Part shown: positions 5,874 through 13,205 of the stretch, piece after piece
Position numbering within the stretch: position 1 is the first letter of the stretch
Layout of the letters: every line of letters starts with the position of its first letter
From: F23-B02 sp045601285
Lineage (GTDB): Bacteria; Bacillota; Clostridia; Oscillospirales; Oscillospiraceae
Direction: 5' to 3'
Assembly: GCA_045601285.1 (NCBI GenBank)
Contig: JAZRZJ010000047.1
Span: forward strand, 1 to 13,205
Length of the DNA: 13,205 nt
Program-made: the position numbers and the translations under genes
Notes under the pieces: generated by a model
The model's input: only the letters and a program-made list of their open reading frames with translations
Databases searched by the model: none
Told to the model about the DNA's origin: nothing

Positions 5874-6617
5874 TGTCATTCTGAGGAGCATTGCGACGAA
5901 GAATCTCCTTGCAGAATGTGGGATTCTTCGCTTCGCTCAGAATGACAGTTTGTTTGAGGTGTCTACCACTGTTGAGGGGATTCTTCGCTTCGCTCAGAAT
6001 GACAGTTAGTTTGAGGTGTCTTCTACTGTTGAGGGGATTCTTCGCTTCGCTCAGAATGACACTTAGTTTGACGGGATGCGGATTGCCACACCAGTGGGCG
6101 CACTGCTTCGCAATGACAGAGTATTCAGAGCTAAAAATGTCATTCTTAGGAGCACAGCGACGAAGAATCTCCTTGAAGAATGTGGGATTCTTCGCTTCGC
6201 TCAGAATGACAGTTAGTTTGAGGTGTCTACTAATGTTGAGGGGATTCTTCGCTCCGCTCAGAATGACACTTAGTTTGACGGGATGCGGATTGCCACACCA
6301 GTGGGCGCACTGCTTCGCAATGACAGAGTATTCAGATCCAAAAATGTCATTCTGAGGAGCACAGCGACGAAGAATCTCCTTGCGGAATGTGGGGATTCTT
6401 CGCTCAGAATGACAGTTGGGTCGAGGTGTCTACTACTGTTGAGGGGATTCTTCGCTTCGCTCAGAATGACAGTTAGTTTGACGGGATGCGGATTGCCACA
6501 CCAGTGGGCGCACTGGTTCGCAATGACAGAGTATTCAGAGCTAAAAATGTCATTCTGAGGAGCACAGCGACGAAGAATCTCCTTGAAGAATGTGGGATTC
6601 TTCGCTCAGAATGACAG
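5874..6617. repeat. Composite tandem array of intergenic repeat families A and B
   Basis: A higher-order unit is repeated in direct orientation, starting at 5874, 6138, 6345 and 6548 (lengths 264, 207, 203 and a partial of about 70). Each full unit has a family A hairpin (TGTCATTCTGAGGAGC...GAAGAATC with GATTCTTCG...CTCAGAATGACA), then a 57-nt module ending in another GATTCTTCGC..TCAGAATGACA arm, then a family B element starting GGATTGCCACACC and ending TTCGCAATGACA (6080-6118, 6287-6325, 6490-6528). Unit 1 has two copies of the 57-nt module. Units 3 and 4 have a shortened hairpin lacking TTCGC. Because 57 is a multiple of three, it produces spurious open frames with FFASLRMT-type repeats. 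No gene is supported here. Confidence 0.9.
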
Positions 6618-6638
6618 CGTTATTTACTCACAACATAT

Positions 6639-6670
6639 AAAAGACACGGTTCAAATGAACCGTGTCTTTT
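6639..6670 (-). terminator. Intrinsic terminator of rpoBC
   Basis: Ten nt past the rpoC stop lies a perfect 11-bp stem (GACACGGTTCA, 6643-6653, with TGAACCGTGTC, 6656-6666), flanked by AAAA and TTTT. On the - strand the tail is TTTTATATG. The short T run makes it somewhat weaker than the tuf terminator but still convincing. Confidence 0.85.
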
Positions 6671-6680
6671 AATATAATCA

Positions 6681-9344
6681 TCAGAGTGCGTTGTTCTTGC
6701 CCACAAGTGCGGAAAGGTCAACGTATTCCTCTGCCTCTGCAGCAACACTTTCGTCGGTCTTATCCTCAAAGTCGCGGTACATTGCAAGGCCGCTGCCTGC
6801 GGGGATAAGCTTACCGATGATTACGTTCTCCTTAAGACCTACAAGACGGTCAACCTTTGCCTTGATTGCGGCTTCGGTAAGAACTCTGGTGGTCTCCTGG
6901 AAGGAGGCTGCGGACATCCAGCTGTCAGTCGCAAGAGATGCCTTGGTGATACCGAGGAGGAGCTGGGTGTAGGTTGCCTTGGTGAGTCCCTCCTCACCTG
7001 CTGCAATGCGCTTGTCGATCTCGCGGTTTGCTGCCTTGAGCTCGCCGATATCGATTGTTGCGCCGGAGATGAGGTCGGTGCTGCCGGCTTCCTCAACCTT
7101 AATCTTGCGCATCATCTGGCGTACGATGATCTCAATGTGCTTATCGTTGATGTCAACACCCTGCTGACGATAAACCTTCTGGACTTCCTGAATGATGTAG
7201 TTGCGTACACCGGGACGGCCGAACTCATCATCGTTTACACCGCGGATACGGAGGACTTCATGGGGATTGAGTGCGCCCTTGGTGAGCTCCTGACCCTTGT
7301 CAACCTTATCGCCGTTCTTGACGTTGAGACCTGCGGAATGAGGAACGGTATAAACACGGGTATCACCCTCAGCCTCGTTGATGACGCTGATTGCGTACAG
7401 TGCGCCTTTCTTGGTTTCCTCAACTGAAACAGTACCGGAGATTTCCGCAAGGACTGCCTGCTTCTTGGGTCTGCGTGCCTCGAACAGCTCTTCAACACGG
7501 GGAAGACCCTGGGTGATATCGTCACCTGCAACGCCGCCGGAGTGGAAGGTACGCATGGTAAGCTGAGTACCGGGTTCACCGATGGACTGTGCAGCGATAA
7601 CGCCGACTGCTTCGCCTGCATTAACGGGCTTGCCGATTGCAAGGTTGATGCCGTAGCACTTTGCACAGACGCCGGTGCGTGCTTCGCAGGAAAGAACGCT
7701 GCGGATAAGGACCTTGTGAATGCCGTGGGCTTCCAGAACGGAAGCATCATCGGGCATGAGCATGTGGTCGGTATCGAAAATGACTTCGCCGGTGGCGGGG
7801 TCAACAACGGGAACTGCGGGGAATCTGCCGTGAATGCTTACGCCGAAGGACTGAACCATCTGGCCCTTGTCGTAAACTGCGGAGGCCCAGACACCGTCGG
7901 TTGTGCCGCAGTCGGGCTCGCGGATGATAACGTCCTGGCAGACGTCAACCATACGGCGAGTCAGGTAACCGGAGTCAGCGGTACGAAGTGCGGTATCCGC
8001 CATGCCCTTTCGTGCGCCTCTGGAGGAGATGAAGTATTCCAGAACGGAAAGACCTTCACGGAAGTTTGCCTTGATAGGAATTTCGATGGTCTTACCTGCG
8101 GTATTGGCCATCAGACCACGCATACCTGCAAGCTGACGAAACTGGTTCATGGAGCCACGGGCACCGGAGCTTGCCATCATGTAGATGGGGTTGTAGGTGT
8201 CAAGGCAGTTTGTCAGGGCATTGGTAACGTCCTTGGTGGTGTTTTCCCACTCGGCAACAACAAGGCGATAACGCTCATCATCGGTGATGAAGCCGCGCTT
8301 GAACTGGCGCTCAATGGCAACGACCTTTGATTCGGTGGCGGAAATGAGCTCCTTCTTTGCCTCGGGAACGGTCATATCGGCAATGGAGATGGTGATCGCG
8401 CCGCGGGTGGAGTACTTGTAGCCCATGGCCTTGATGCTGTCCAGCACCTCGGCGGAAATGGTGAAGCCGTGGATCTTGATGCAGCGGTCAATGATATCGC
8501 CCAGCTGCTTCTTGCCGACCTGGAAGCCGATTTCGTGGTCAAAGGCGTGTGCAGGGTCGCTGCGGTCAACATAGCCAAGATCCTGAGGAATGTTGGAGTT
8601 GAAGATAATGCGTCCTACGGTGCTTTCGATTATGCGGAGTTGCTCAACGCCGTCTATGACCTTGCTTACGCGGACAAGAATAGGTGCGTGAAGGCTGATT
8701 TCGCCGTGGCTGTATGCCATGATTGCTTCCGCATCGTCACGGTAGCAGTGCATTGGCTTATAGGTGGGAGCAACAAGCTTGTTCTCCTCTGCGTACTTTT
8801 CAGCAGCAAGGAAGGTGTCGCTGTCCACGACCTCGTTTACGGGAAGGTCAGTACCGCCGCAGCTGGTCACAAACACCTTGTCGGCACCCTTCTGATCGTT
8901 GCCGATGCGCTTCATGGTCAGGTAGTAGGAGCCGAGGATCATATCCTGGGTAGGTACGGTTACGGGGTGACCGTCCTGAGGACGAAGCAGGTTGTTTGCG
9001 GAGAGCATGAGAATACGCGCTTCCGCCTGTGCCTCTGCGGACAGAGGAACGTGAATTGCCATCTGGTCGCCGTCAAAGTCGGCGTTGTATGCGGTACATA
9101 CCAGGGGGTGCAGCTTCAGTGCGCGGCCTTCAACAAGGATAGGCTCGAAGGCCTGAATGCCGAGGCGGTGAAGAGTAGGCGCACGGTTGAGCAGTACGGG
9201 GTGCTCCTTGATTACGACTTCAAGTGCGTCCCATACTTCAGTACGCTGCTTATCGACCATCTTCTTTGCGGACTTGATGTTGTTTGCAACGCCGTCCTCA
9301 ACCAGCTTCTTCATGACGAAGGGGCGGAACAGCTCGATTGCCAT
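6681..9344 (-). CDS. rpoC: RNA polymerase beta' subunit, downstream part after the in-frame TAG (codons 360-1246 of rpoC)
   Basis: This carries most of beta', including the active site. In full-length numbering, NADFDGDQM (446-454) holds the three catalytic Asp residues D448, D450 and D452 that bind Mg2+. The bridge-helix region follows (SSGARGSMNQFRQLAGMRG). The second zinc site has CEARTGVCAKC plus an earlier Cys in REPDCGTTDG. The trigger loop GEAVGVIAAQSIGEPGTQ..MRTFHSGG is encoded at about 7530-7615. The protein ends in TGA. The ATG at 9342-9344 is only the first Met after the TAG. Its nearest purine run (AAGGAA) abuts the ATG, and nine conserved codons (IYQCGVPKE) would be lost, so it is unlikely to be a natural start. 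I read this as the continuation of one rpoC gene, 6681-10421, of 1246 codons. Confidence 0.93.
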   Translation of the reverse strand: MAIELFRPFVMKKLVEDGVANNIKSAKKMVDKQRTEVWDALEVVIKEHPVLLNRAPTLHRLGIQAFEPILVEGRALKLHPLVCTAYNADFDGDQMAIHVPLSAEAQAEARILMLSANNLLRPQDGHPVTVPTQDMILGSYYLTMKRIGNDQKGADKVFVTSCGGTDLPVNEVVDSDTFLAAEKYAEENKLVAPTYKPMHCYRDDAEAIMAYSHGEISLHAPILVRVSKVIDGVEQLRIIESTVGRIIFNSNIPQDLGYVDRSDPAHAFDHEIGFQVGKKQLGDIIDRCIKIHGFTISAEVLDSIKAMGYKYSTRGAITISIADMTVPEAKKELISATESKVVAIERQFKRGFITDDERYRLVVAEWENTTKDVTNALTNCLDTYNPIYMMASSGARGSMNQFRQLAGMRGLMANTAGKTIEIPIKANFREGLSVLEYFISSRGARKGMADTALRTADSGYLTRRMVDVCQDVIIREPDCGTTDGVWASAVYDKGQMVQSFGVSIHGRFPAVPVVDPATGEVIFDTDHMLMPDDASVLEAHGIHKVLIRSVLSCEARTGVCAKCYGINLAIGKPVNAGEAVGVIAAQSIGEPGTQLTMRTFHSGGVAGDDITQGLPRVEELFEARRPKKQAVLAEISGTVSVEETKKGALYAISVINEAEGDTRVYTVPHSAGLNVKNGDKVDKGQELTKGALNPHEVLRIRGVNDDEFGRPGVRNYIIQEVQKVYRQQGVDINDKHIEIIVRQMMRKIKVEEAGSTDLISGATIDIGELKAANREIDKRIAAGEEGLTKATYTQLLLGITKASLATDSWMSAASFQETTRVLTEAAIKAKVDRLVGLKENVIIGKLIPAGSGLAMYRDFEDKTDESVAAEAEEYVDLSALVGKNNAL

Positions 9345-9374
9345 TTCCTTGGGGACGCCGCACTGATAAATCTA
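9345..9374 (-). other. rpoC: In-frame TAG (codon 350 of rpoC) and the conserved codons after it
   Basis: The - strand reads GAG CTG TAG ATT TAT CAG TGC GGC, giving GPEL-stop-IYQCGVPKE. Homologues have an unbroken GPELK-xx-QCGLPK here, with Lys in most bacteria and Arg in E. coli. The TAG lies at 9372-9374 and differs from the Lys codon AAG by one base. The frame is intact on both sides and no indel is needed. It is the only TAG, in frame or terminal, in about 3,750 codons of recognised genes here. An rpoC nonsense mutation should be lethal, so the cause is either a base error in the sequence or efficient amber readthrough. Confidence 0.9.
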
Positions 9375-10421
9375 CAGCTCGGGTCCCTCAACGATAACGG
9401 AACGTCCGGAGTAGTCAACGCGCTTGCCCAGCAGGTTCTGACGGAAACGTCCCTGCTTGCCCTTGAGCATATCGGAAAGGGACTTGAGTGCGCGGGAGTT
9501 TGCGCCGGTAACGGCTCTGCCGCGACGGCCGTTGTCGATAAGTGCGTCAACGGCTTCCTGAAGCATGCGCTTCTCGTTGCGGACAATGATGTCGGGAGCG
9601 TTGAGCTGGATAAGTCTCTTGAGACGGTTGTTGCGGTTGATGACTCTACGGTACAGGTCGTTAAGGTCAGATGTGGCGAAGCGTCCGCCGTCCAGCTGTA
9701 CCATAGGACGAATCTCGGGAGGAATTACGGGCAGAACGTCAATGATCATCCACTCGGGCTTGTTGCCGCTCTGACGGAAGGCTTCAACAACCTCCAGGCG
9801 CTTTACGAGCTTTGCCTTCTTCTGACCGGAGGCATTCTGCAGCTCTTCCTTCAGCTCTGCGGAAAGCTTCTCGCAGTCGATCTGCTGCAGGAGCTTCTTG
9901 ATTGCTTCTGCGCCCATGCCTGCGTCAAAGTCGTCCTCATACTTCTCGCGGAGGTCACGGTACTCTTTTTCGGTGAGTATCTGGCACTTCTCCAGAGGAG
10001 TGAAGCCGGGATCGGTTACTATATAATTTGCAAAGTACAGAACTTTTTCAAGGGTGCGTGGAGTCAGGTCAAGGAGCAGACCCATACGGCTGGGGATACC
10101 CTTGAAGTACCAGATGTGAGATACGGGTGCTGCAAGCTGGATATGACCCATACGCTCGCGGCGAACCTTGCTCTTGGTGACTTCAACGCCGCAGCGGTCG
10201 CAGATTTTGCCCTTGTAGCTGATTTTCTTATACTTACCGCAATGGCATTCCCAGTCCTTTGTGGGTCCGAAAATACGCTCGCAGTAAAGACCGTCACGCT
10301 CGGGCTTGAGAGTGCGGTAGTTGATGGTCTCGGGCTTGGTGACCTCGCCGTAGGACCAGGAAAGAACCATTTCAGGGGAGGCAATGCCTATTTTGATGGC
10401 GTCAAACGGTGTATAGCTCAT
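9372..10421 (-). CDS. rpoC: RNA polymerase beta' subunit, N-terminal part before the in-frame TAG (codons 1-349 of rpoC)
   Basis: This is the start of beta', covering the clamp and the zipper/lid/rudder region. MSYTPFDAIKIGIASPE is a typical N-terminus. The first zinc site has C59, C61, C74 and C77 (CHCG...CDRCG). It is followed by LAAPVSHIWYFKG, LNDLYRRVINRNNRLKRL and KGKQGRFRQNLLGKRVDYSGRS, the strongly conserved switch-2 area. The frame stops at TAG directly after GPEL, in the middle of a conserved block, so the 349-residue product would lack the catalytic aspartates. The ATG is 2 nt after the rpoB stop and has a GAGGAGG site 9 nt upstream, so the start is secure. Glu345 replaces the Val usual before GPEL, a second oddity five codons from the stop. 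Confidence 0.93.
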   Translation of the reverse strand: MSYTPFDAIKIGIASPEMVLSWSYGEVTKPETINYRTLKPERDGLYCERIFGPTKDWECHCGKYKKISYKGKICDRCGVEVTKSKVRRERMGHIQLAAPVSHIWYFKGIPSRMGLLLDLTPRTLEKVLYFANYIVTDPGFTPLEKCQILTEKEYRDLREKYEDDFDAGMGAEAIKKLLQQIDCEKLSAELKEELQNASGQKKAKLVKRLEVVEAFRQSGNKPEWMIIDVLPVIPPEIRPMVQLDGGRFATSDLNDLYRRVINRNNRLKRLIQLNAPDIIVRNEKRMLQEAVDALIDNGRRGRAVTGANSRALKSLSDMLKGKQGRFRQNLLGKRVDYSGRSVIVEGPEL

Positions 10422-10423
10422 TA

Positions 10424-13205
10424 TTATTCATCCTCCTCGCTGTCTTCATAATCATCGGGTGCAAAGAAGAAATCGTCATCGTCCTGCTCGGGAATGTCTT
10501 CAACGGTGAAGCCCTCTGCAGCGAACTCATCATCGCTTGCGGCAAAGGTTTCGTCCTTGATGCCGGCATACTTGAATTCTTCTTCCTCGTCGTCCTTAAG
10601 CTCGATCTCTTCGCCGTCCTTATCCAGAACACGAACATCAAGGCAGAGTGCCTGAAGCTCCTTAACGAGAACCTTGAAGGACTCGGGAACACCGGGAGTG
10701 GGAATGTTGTTGCCCTTTACAATGCTCTCATAGGTGCGAACACGGCCGGTTACATCGTCGGACTTGACGGTGAGGATCTCCTGCAGAGTATATGCAGCGC
10801 CGTATGCTTCGAGAGCCCAGACTTCCATTTCGCCGAAGCGCTGGCCGCCGAACTGTGCCTTGCCGCCGAGAGGCTGCTGAGTTACAAGGCTGTAGGGGCC
10901 GGTGCTGCGGGCATGGATCTTATCGTCAACGAGGTGATGCAGCTTGAGGAAGTAAACCCAGCCGACAGTAACGTCGTTATCAAACTTCTCGCCGGTACGT
11001 CCGTCATAAAGCTCGCTCTTGCCGTCCTCACGAAGTCCTGCCTGACGCAGAGTTGCACGTATGGTTTCCTCGTTTGCACCGTTGAAGATGGGAGTTGCCA
11101 CCTTCCAGCCCAGTGCGTGTGCGGCATAGCCCAGGTGAACCTCGAGCACCTGACCGATGTTCATACGGGAAGGTACGCCCAGAGGATTCAGTACGATATC
11201 CAGAGGAGTGCCGTCGGGCAGATAAGGCATATCTTCTCTGGGGAGGATACGGGAAACAACGCCCTTATTACCGTGACGTCCCGCCATCTTGTCGCCCACA
11301 GAAATCTTGCGCTTCTGTGCGATGTAAACTCTGACGACTTCATTTACGCCGGGGCCCATTTCATCGCCGTTTTCACGGGTGAAGACCTTGACATCAACAA
11401 TGATGCCGCTTTCGCCGTGAGGTACCTTCAGAGAGGTATCGCGGACTTCCCTTGCCTTCTCGCCGAAGATCGCGCGGAGCAGTCTTTCCTCAGCGGTGAG
11501 GTCGGTTTCGCCCTTGGGAGTTACCTTGCCCACAAGGATATCACCGGCACGGACCTCAGCACCCACAGTGATGATGCCGCGCTCGTCCAGATACTTGAGT
11601 GCGTCTTCGCCTACGCCGGGGATATCACGGGTGATTTCCTCGGGTCCGAGCTTGGTATCGCGTGCATCGCACTCGTACTCTTCAATATGAATGGAGGTGA
11701 ACACGTCCTCCATGACAAGACGCTCGTTCAGAAGAATTGCGTCCTCGTAGTTGTAGCCTTCCCAGGTCATGAAGCCGACAAGAATGTTCTTGCCGAGGGA
11801 AATCTCGCCCTGGCTGGTGCTGGGACCGTCGGCGATGACATCACCGGCTGCCACACGCTCACCGAGAGCAACAATGGGTCTCTGGTTTACGCAGGTGCCC
11901 TGGTTTGAGCGGGCGAACTTGATGAGCTTGTAGCTCTTGATTTCGCCGTCGTCATACTTGATGGTGACCATTTCTGCATCGGCGCGGGTAACAACACCGT
12001 CGCCCTCTGCAACAACAACAACGCCGGAGTCAACAGCGCACTTGTGCTCGATACCCGTGGCAACGATAGGTGCCTGGGTAACCATGAGAGGAACTGCCTG
12101 ACGCTGCATGTTTGCGCCCATGAGAGCACGGTTTGCGTCGTCGTTTTCAAGGAACGGGATCATTGCGGTTGCAATGGAAACCATCATTCTGGGGCTGATG
12201 TCGATATAGTCAACAAGCTCACGGTCAACCTCAACGATTTCGTCGCGGTGGCGGCAGGTAATACGCTTGTTGATAAGGCAGCCGTTTTCATCGCGGGGCT
12301 CGGTTGCGGGAGCAACGATGAACGCGTCTTCCATGTCAGCGGTGAGGTAATCTACCCGGTCGGTAACACGGCAGGTGCCCTTCTCAACCTTCTGGAAGGG
12401 AGCCACAAGGAAGCCGTGCTCGTTGGTGCGTGCGTAGGATGCAAGGTAGGAAATAAGGCCGATGTTGGGACCTTCGGGAGTCTCGATGGGACACAGACGG
12501 CCGTAGTGGCTGTAGTGAACGTCACGGACATCGAAGGATGCACGGTCACGGCTCAGACCGCCGGGACCCAGTGCGGACATACGGCGCTTATGAGTCAGCT
12601 CAGACAGAGGGTTGGTCTGGTCCATGAACTGAGACAGAGGAGACGAGCCGAAGAACTCCTTGATGGCGGCGGTTACGGGGCGGATATTGATGAGGCTCTG
12701 GGGAGTGACAATGTCAAGGTCCTGCAGAGTCATACGCTCGCGGATAACGCGCTCCATACGGGAAAAGCCGATGCGGAACTGGTTCTGAAGCAGCTCGCCT
12801 ACGCAGCGCACACGGCGGTTGCCCAGATGGTCGATGTCGTCCTTGACACCGATGCCGTTGGCAAGGCCGTTGAGGTAGTTGACAGATGCGAACATATCGT
12901 CAACGATGATGTGCTTGGGAATAAGAATGTCGATGTTCTCGAGGATCGCTTCCTTGAGTGCCTCACCCTCGTACTGCTCCATGAGCTGCTTGAGGACGAT
13001 GCCGCGGACCTTCTCGGTGATGCCCAGCTCTGCGGGGTCAAAGTCCACGTATGCGCCGAGGTTCACCATGCCGTTGGAGAACAGACGAACCTTTTTGCCC
13101 TCCATGTTCAGCATTACGCTGATTACGCCTGCTTCGTCAATGGTATCTGCCATTTCGCGTGAAATGACGTCGCCCGCTTCTGCGATGACTTCGCCGGTGC
13201 GGGGG
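10424..13205 (-). CDS. rpoB: RNA polymerase beta subunit (N-terminal part outside window)
   Basis: This is the beta subunit of RNA polymerase. The frame stays open to the right edge, adding PRTGEVIAEAGDVISRE before the first visible Met at 13153, so 926 residues are seen and roughly a quarter is missing compared with the usual 1150-1250. The rifampicin region (12554-12648) reads SSPLSQFMDQT..LTHKRRMSALG. The residues matching E. coli D516, H526 and S531 are all wild type. RPREN-equivalent and active-site contacts appear in RKISVGDKMAGRHGNKGVVS with the two conserved lysines. The C-terminus is normal through the FKVLVKELQALCLDV block, then carries an acidic tail of about 60 residues ending DDYEDSEEDE. 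It ends in TAA, 2 nt before rpoC. Confidence 0.97.
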   Translation of the reverse strand, partial: PRTGEVIAEAGDVISREMADTIDEAGVISVMLNMEGKKVRLFSNGMVNLGAYVDFDPAELGITEKVRGIVLKQLMEQYEGEALKEAILENIDILIPKHIIVDDMFASVNYLNGLANGIGVKDDIDHLGNRRVRCVGELLQNQFRIGFSRMERVIRERMTLQDLDIVTPQSLINIRPVTAAIKEFFGSSPLSQFMDQTNPLSELTHKRRMSALGPGGLSRDRASFDVRDVHYSHYGRLCPIETPEGPNIGLISYLASYARTNEHGFLVAPFQKVEKGTCRVTDRVDYLTADMEDAFIVAPATEPRDENGCLINKRITCRHRDEIVEVDRELVDYIDISPRMMVSIATAMIPFLENDDANRALMGANMQRQAVPLMVTQAPIVATGIEHKCAVDSGVVVVAEGDGVVTRADAEMVTIKYDDGEIKSYKLIKFARSNQGTCVNQRPIVALGERVAAGDVIADGPSTSQGEISLGKNILVGFMTWEGYNYEDAILLNERLVMEDVFTSIHIEEYECDARDTKLGPEEITRDIPGVGEDALKYLDERGIITVGAEVRAGDILVGKVTPKGETDLTAEERLLRAIFGEKAREVRDTSLKVPHGESGIIVDVKVFTRENGDEMGPGVNEVVRVYIAQKRKISVGDKMAGRHGNKGVVSRILPREDMPYLPDGTPLDIVLNPLGVPSRMNIGQVLEVHLGYAAHALGWKVATPIFNGANEETIRATLRQAGLREDGKSELYDGRTGEKFDNDVTVGWVYFLKLHHLVDDKIHARSTGPYSLVTQQPLGGKAQFGGQRFGEMEVWALEAYGAAYTLQEILTVKSDDVTGRVRTYESIVKGNNIPTPGVPESFKVLVKELQALCLDVRVLDKDGEEIELKDDEEEEFKYAGIKDETFAASDDEFAAEGFTVEDIPEQDDDDFFFAPDDYEDSEEDE
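10431..10438 (-). promoter_or_regulatory. rpoC ribosome binding site inside the rpoB tail
   Basis: GAGGAGGA, encoding the final Glu-Glu-Asp of the beta tail, lies 9 nt upstream of the rpoC ATG. The two genes are separated by only 2 nt, so their translation is probably coupled. Confidence 0.8.

Noticed and set aside
5891..6558. Two overlapping + strand open frames with repeated GFFASLRMT peptides
   Set aside because: They are translations of the tandem intergenic repeat, whose 57-nt module is a multiple of three. There is no independent coding evidence.
5874..6617. CRISPR array
   Set aside because: The repeats are long, partly inverted and composite. The intervals are themselves repeated rather than unique spacers, and there are no cas genes.
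9345..9374. Programmed frameshift at the rpoC stop
   Set aside because: The frame is the same before and after the stop, so no shift is needed, and there is no slippery heptamer.
6681..10421. Naturally split beta' subunit, as in cyanobacteria (rpoC1/rpoC2)
   Set aside because: The break is at codon 350, far upstream of the known split point. It falls in an invariant block, and the second half lacks a properly spaced ribosome binding site. A single base change explains it.
8469..10451. 660-codon + strand open frame opposite rpoC
   Set aside because: It is a shadow of the rpoC codon bias. It has no recognisable domain or ribosome binding site and lies wholly antisense to a strongly conserved gene. 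The same applies to the long + strand frames at 1396-2439, 2806-4236, 10409-11908 and 12044-13162.

Overview
The window looks like core chromosome of a Gram-positive Clostridia-type bacterium, most likely a gut Oscillospiraceae/Ruminococcaceae relative. This is inferred from the Bacillota-type ribosomal protein S12 with its long N-terminal insertion, the clostridial HTLNNT form of the seryl-tRNA synthetase tail, strong GGAGG ribosome binding sites, and intergenic repeat families of a type common in that group. No phage, IS, CRISPR or defence genes are visible. It is a housekeeping transcription/translation region with two repeat-filled intergenic gaps.

Layout: on the + strand at the left are the 3' end of serS (1-188) and a complete mscL (223-612). 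They converge on the str operon, which lies on the - strand. The 613-1118 gap between them is packed with several small repeat families and ends in a strong palindromic terminator (1119-1153). Reading right to left on the - strand, the genes are rpoB (5' part outside the window), rpoC, a hairpin terminator, a gap of about 1.1 kb, then rpsL, rpsG, fusA and tuf. The gap (5554-6680) holds a tandem composite repeat array (5874-6617) and the str promoter (5647-5675). rpoBC make the beta and beta' subunits of RNA polymerase. rpsL/rpsG make 30S proteins S12 and S7, and fusA/tuf make elongation factors G and Tu.

The most striking observation is in rpoC: the beta' reading frame is intact over 1246 codons except for one in-frame TAG at codon 350, where homologues have Lys or Arg (GPEL-K-xxQCG). 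Both flanking halves are well conserved, and no other gene here ends in TAG (six TAA, two TGA). A sequencing or assembly error is the simplest explanation. Amber readthrough is the interesting alternative, and a true split subunit is unlikely.

Other points worth a look are the higher-order tandem repeat array, the three consecutive stem-loops between rpsL and rpsG (a candidate S7 feedback site), and the rpoC ribosome binding site embedded in the acidic tail codons of rpoB. I found no convincing new multi-gene system in this window.
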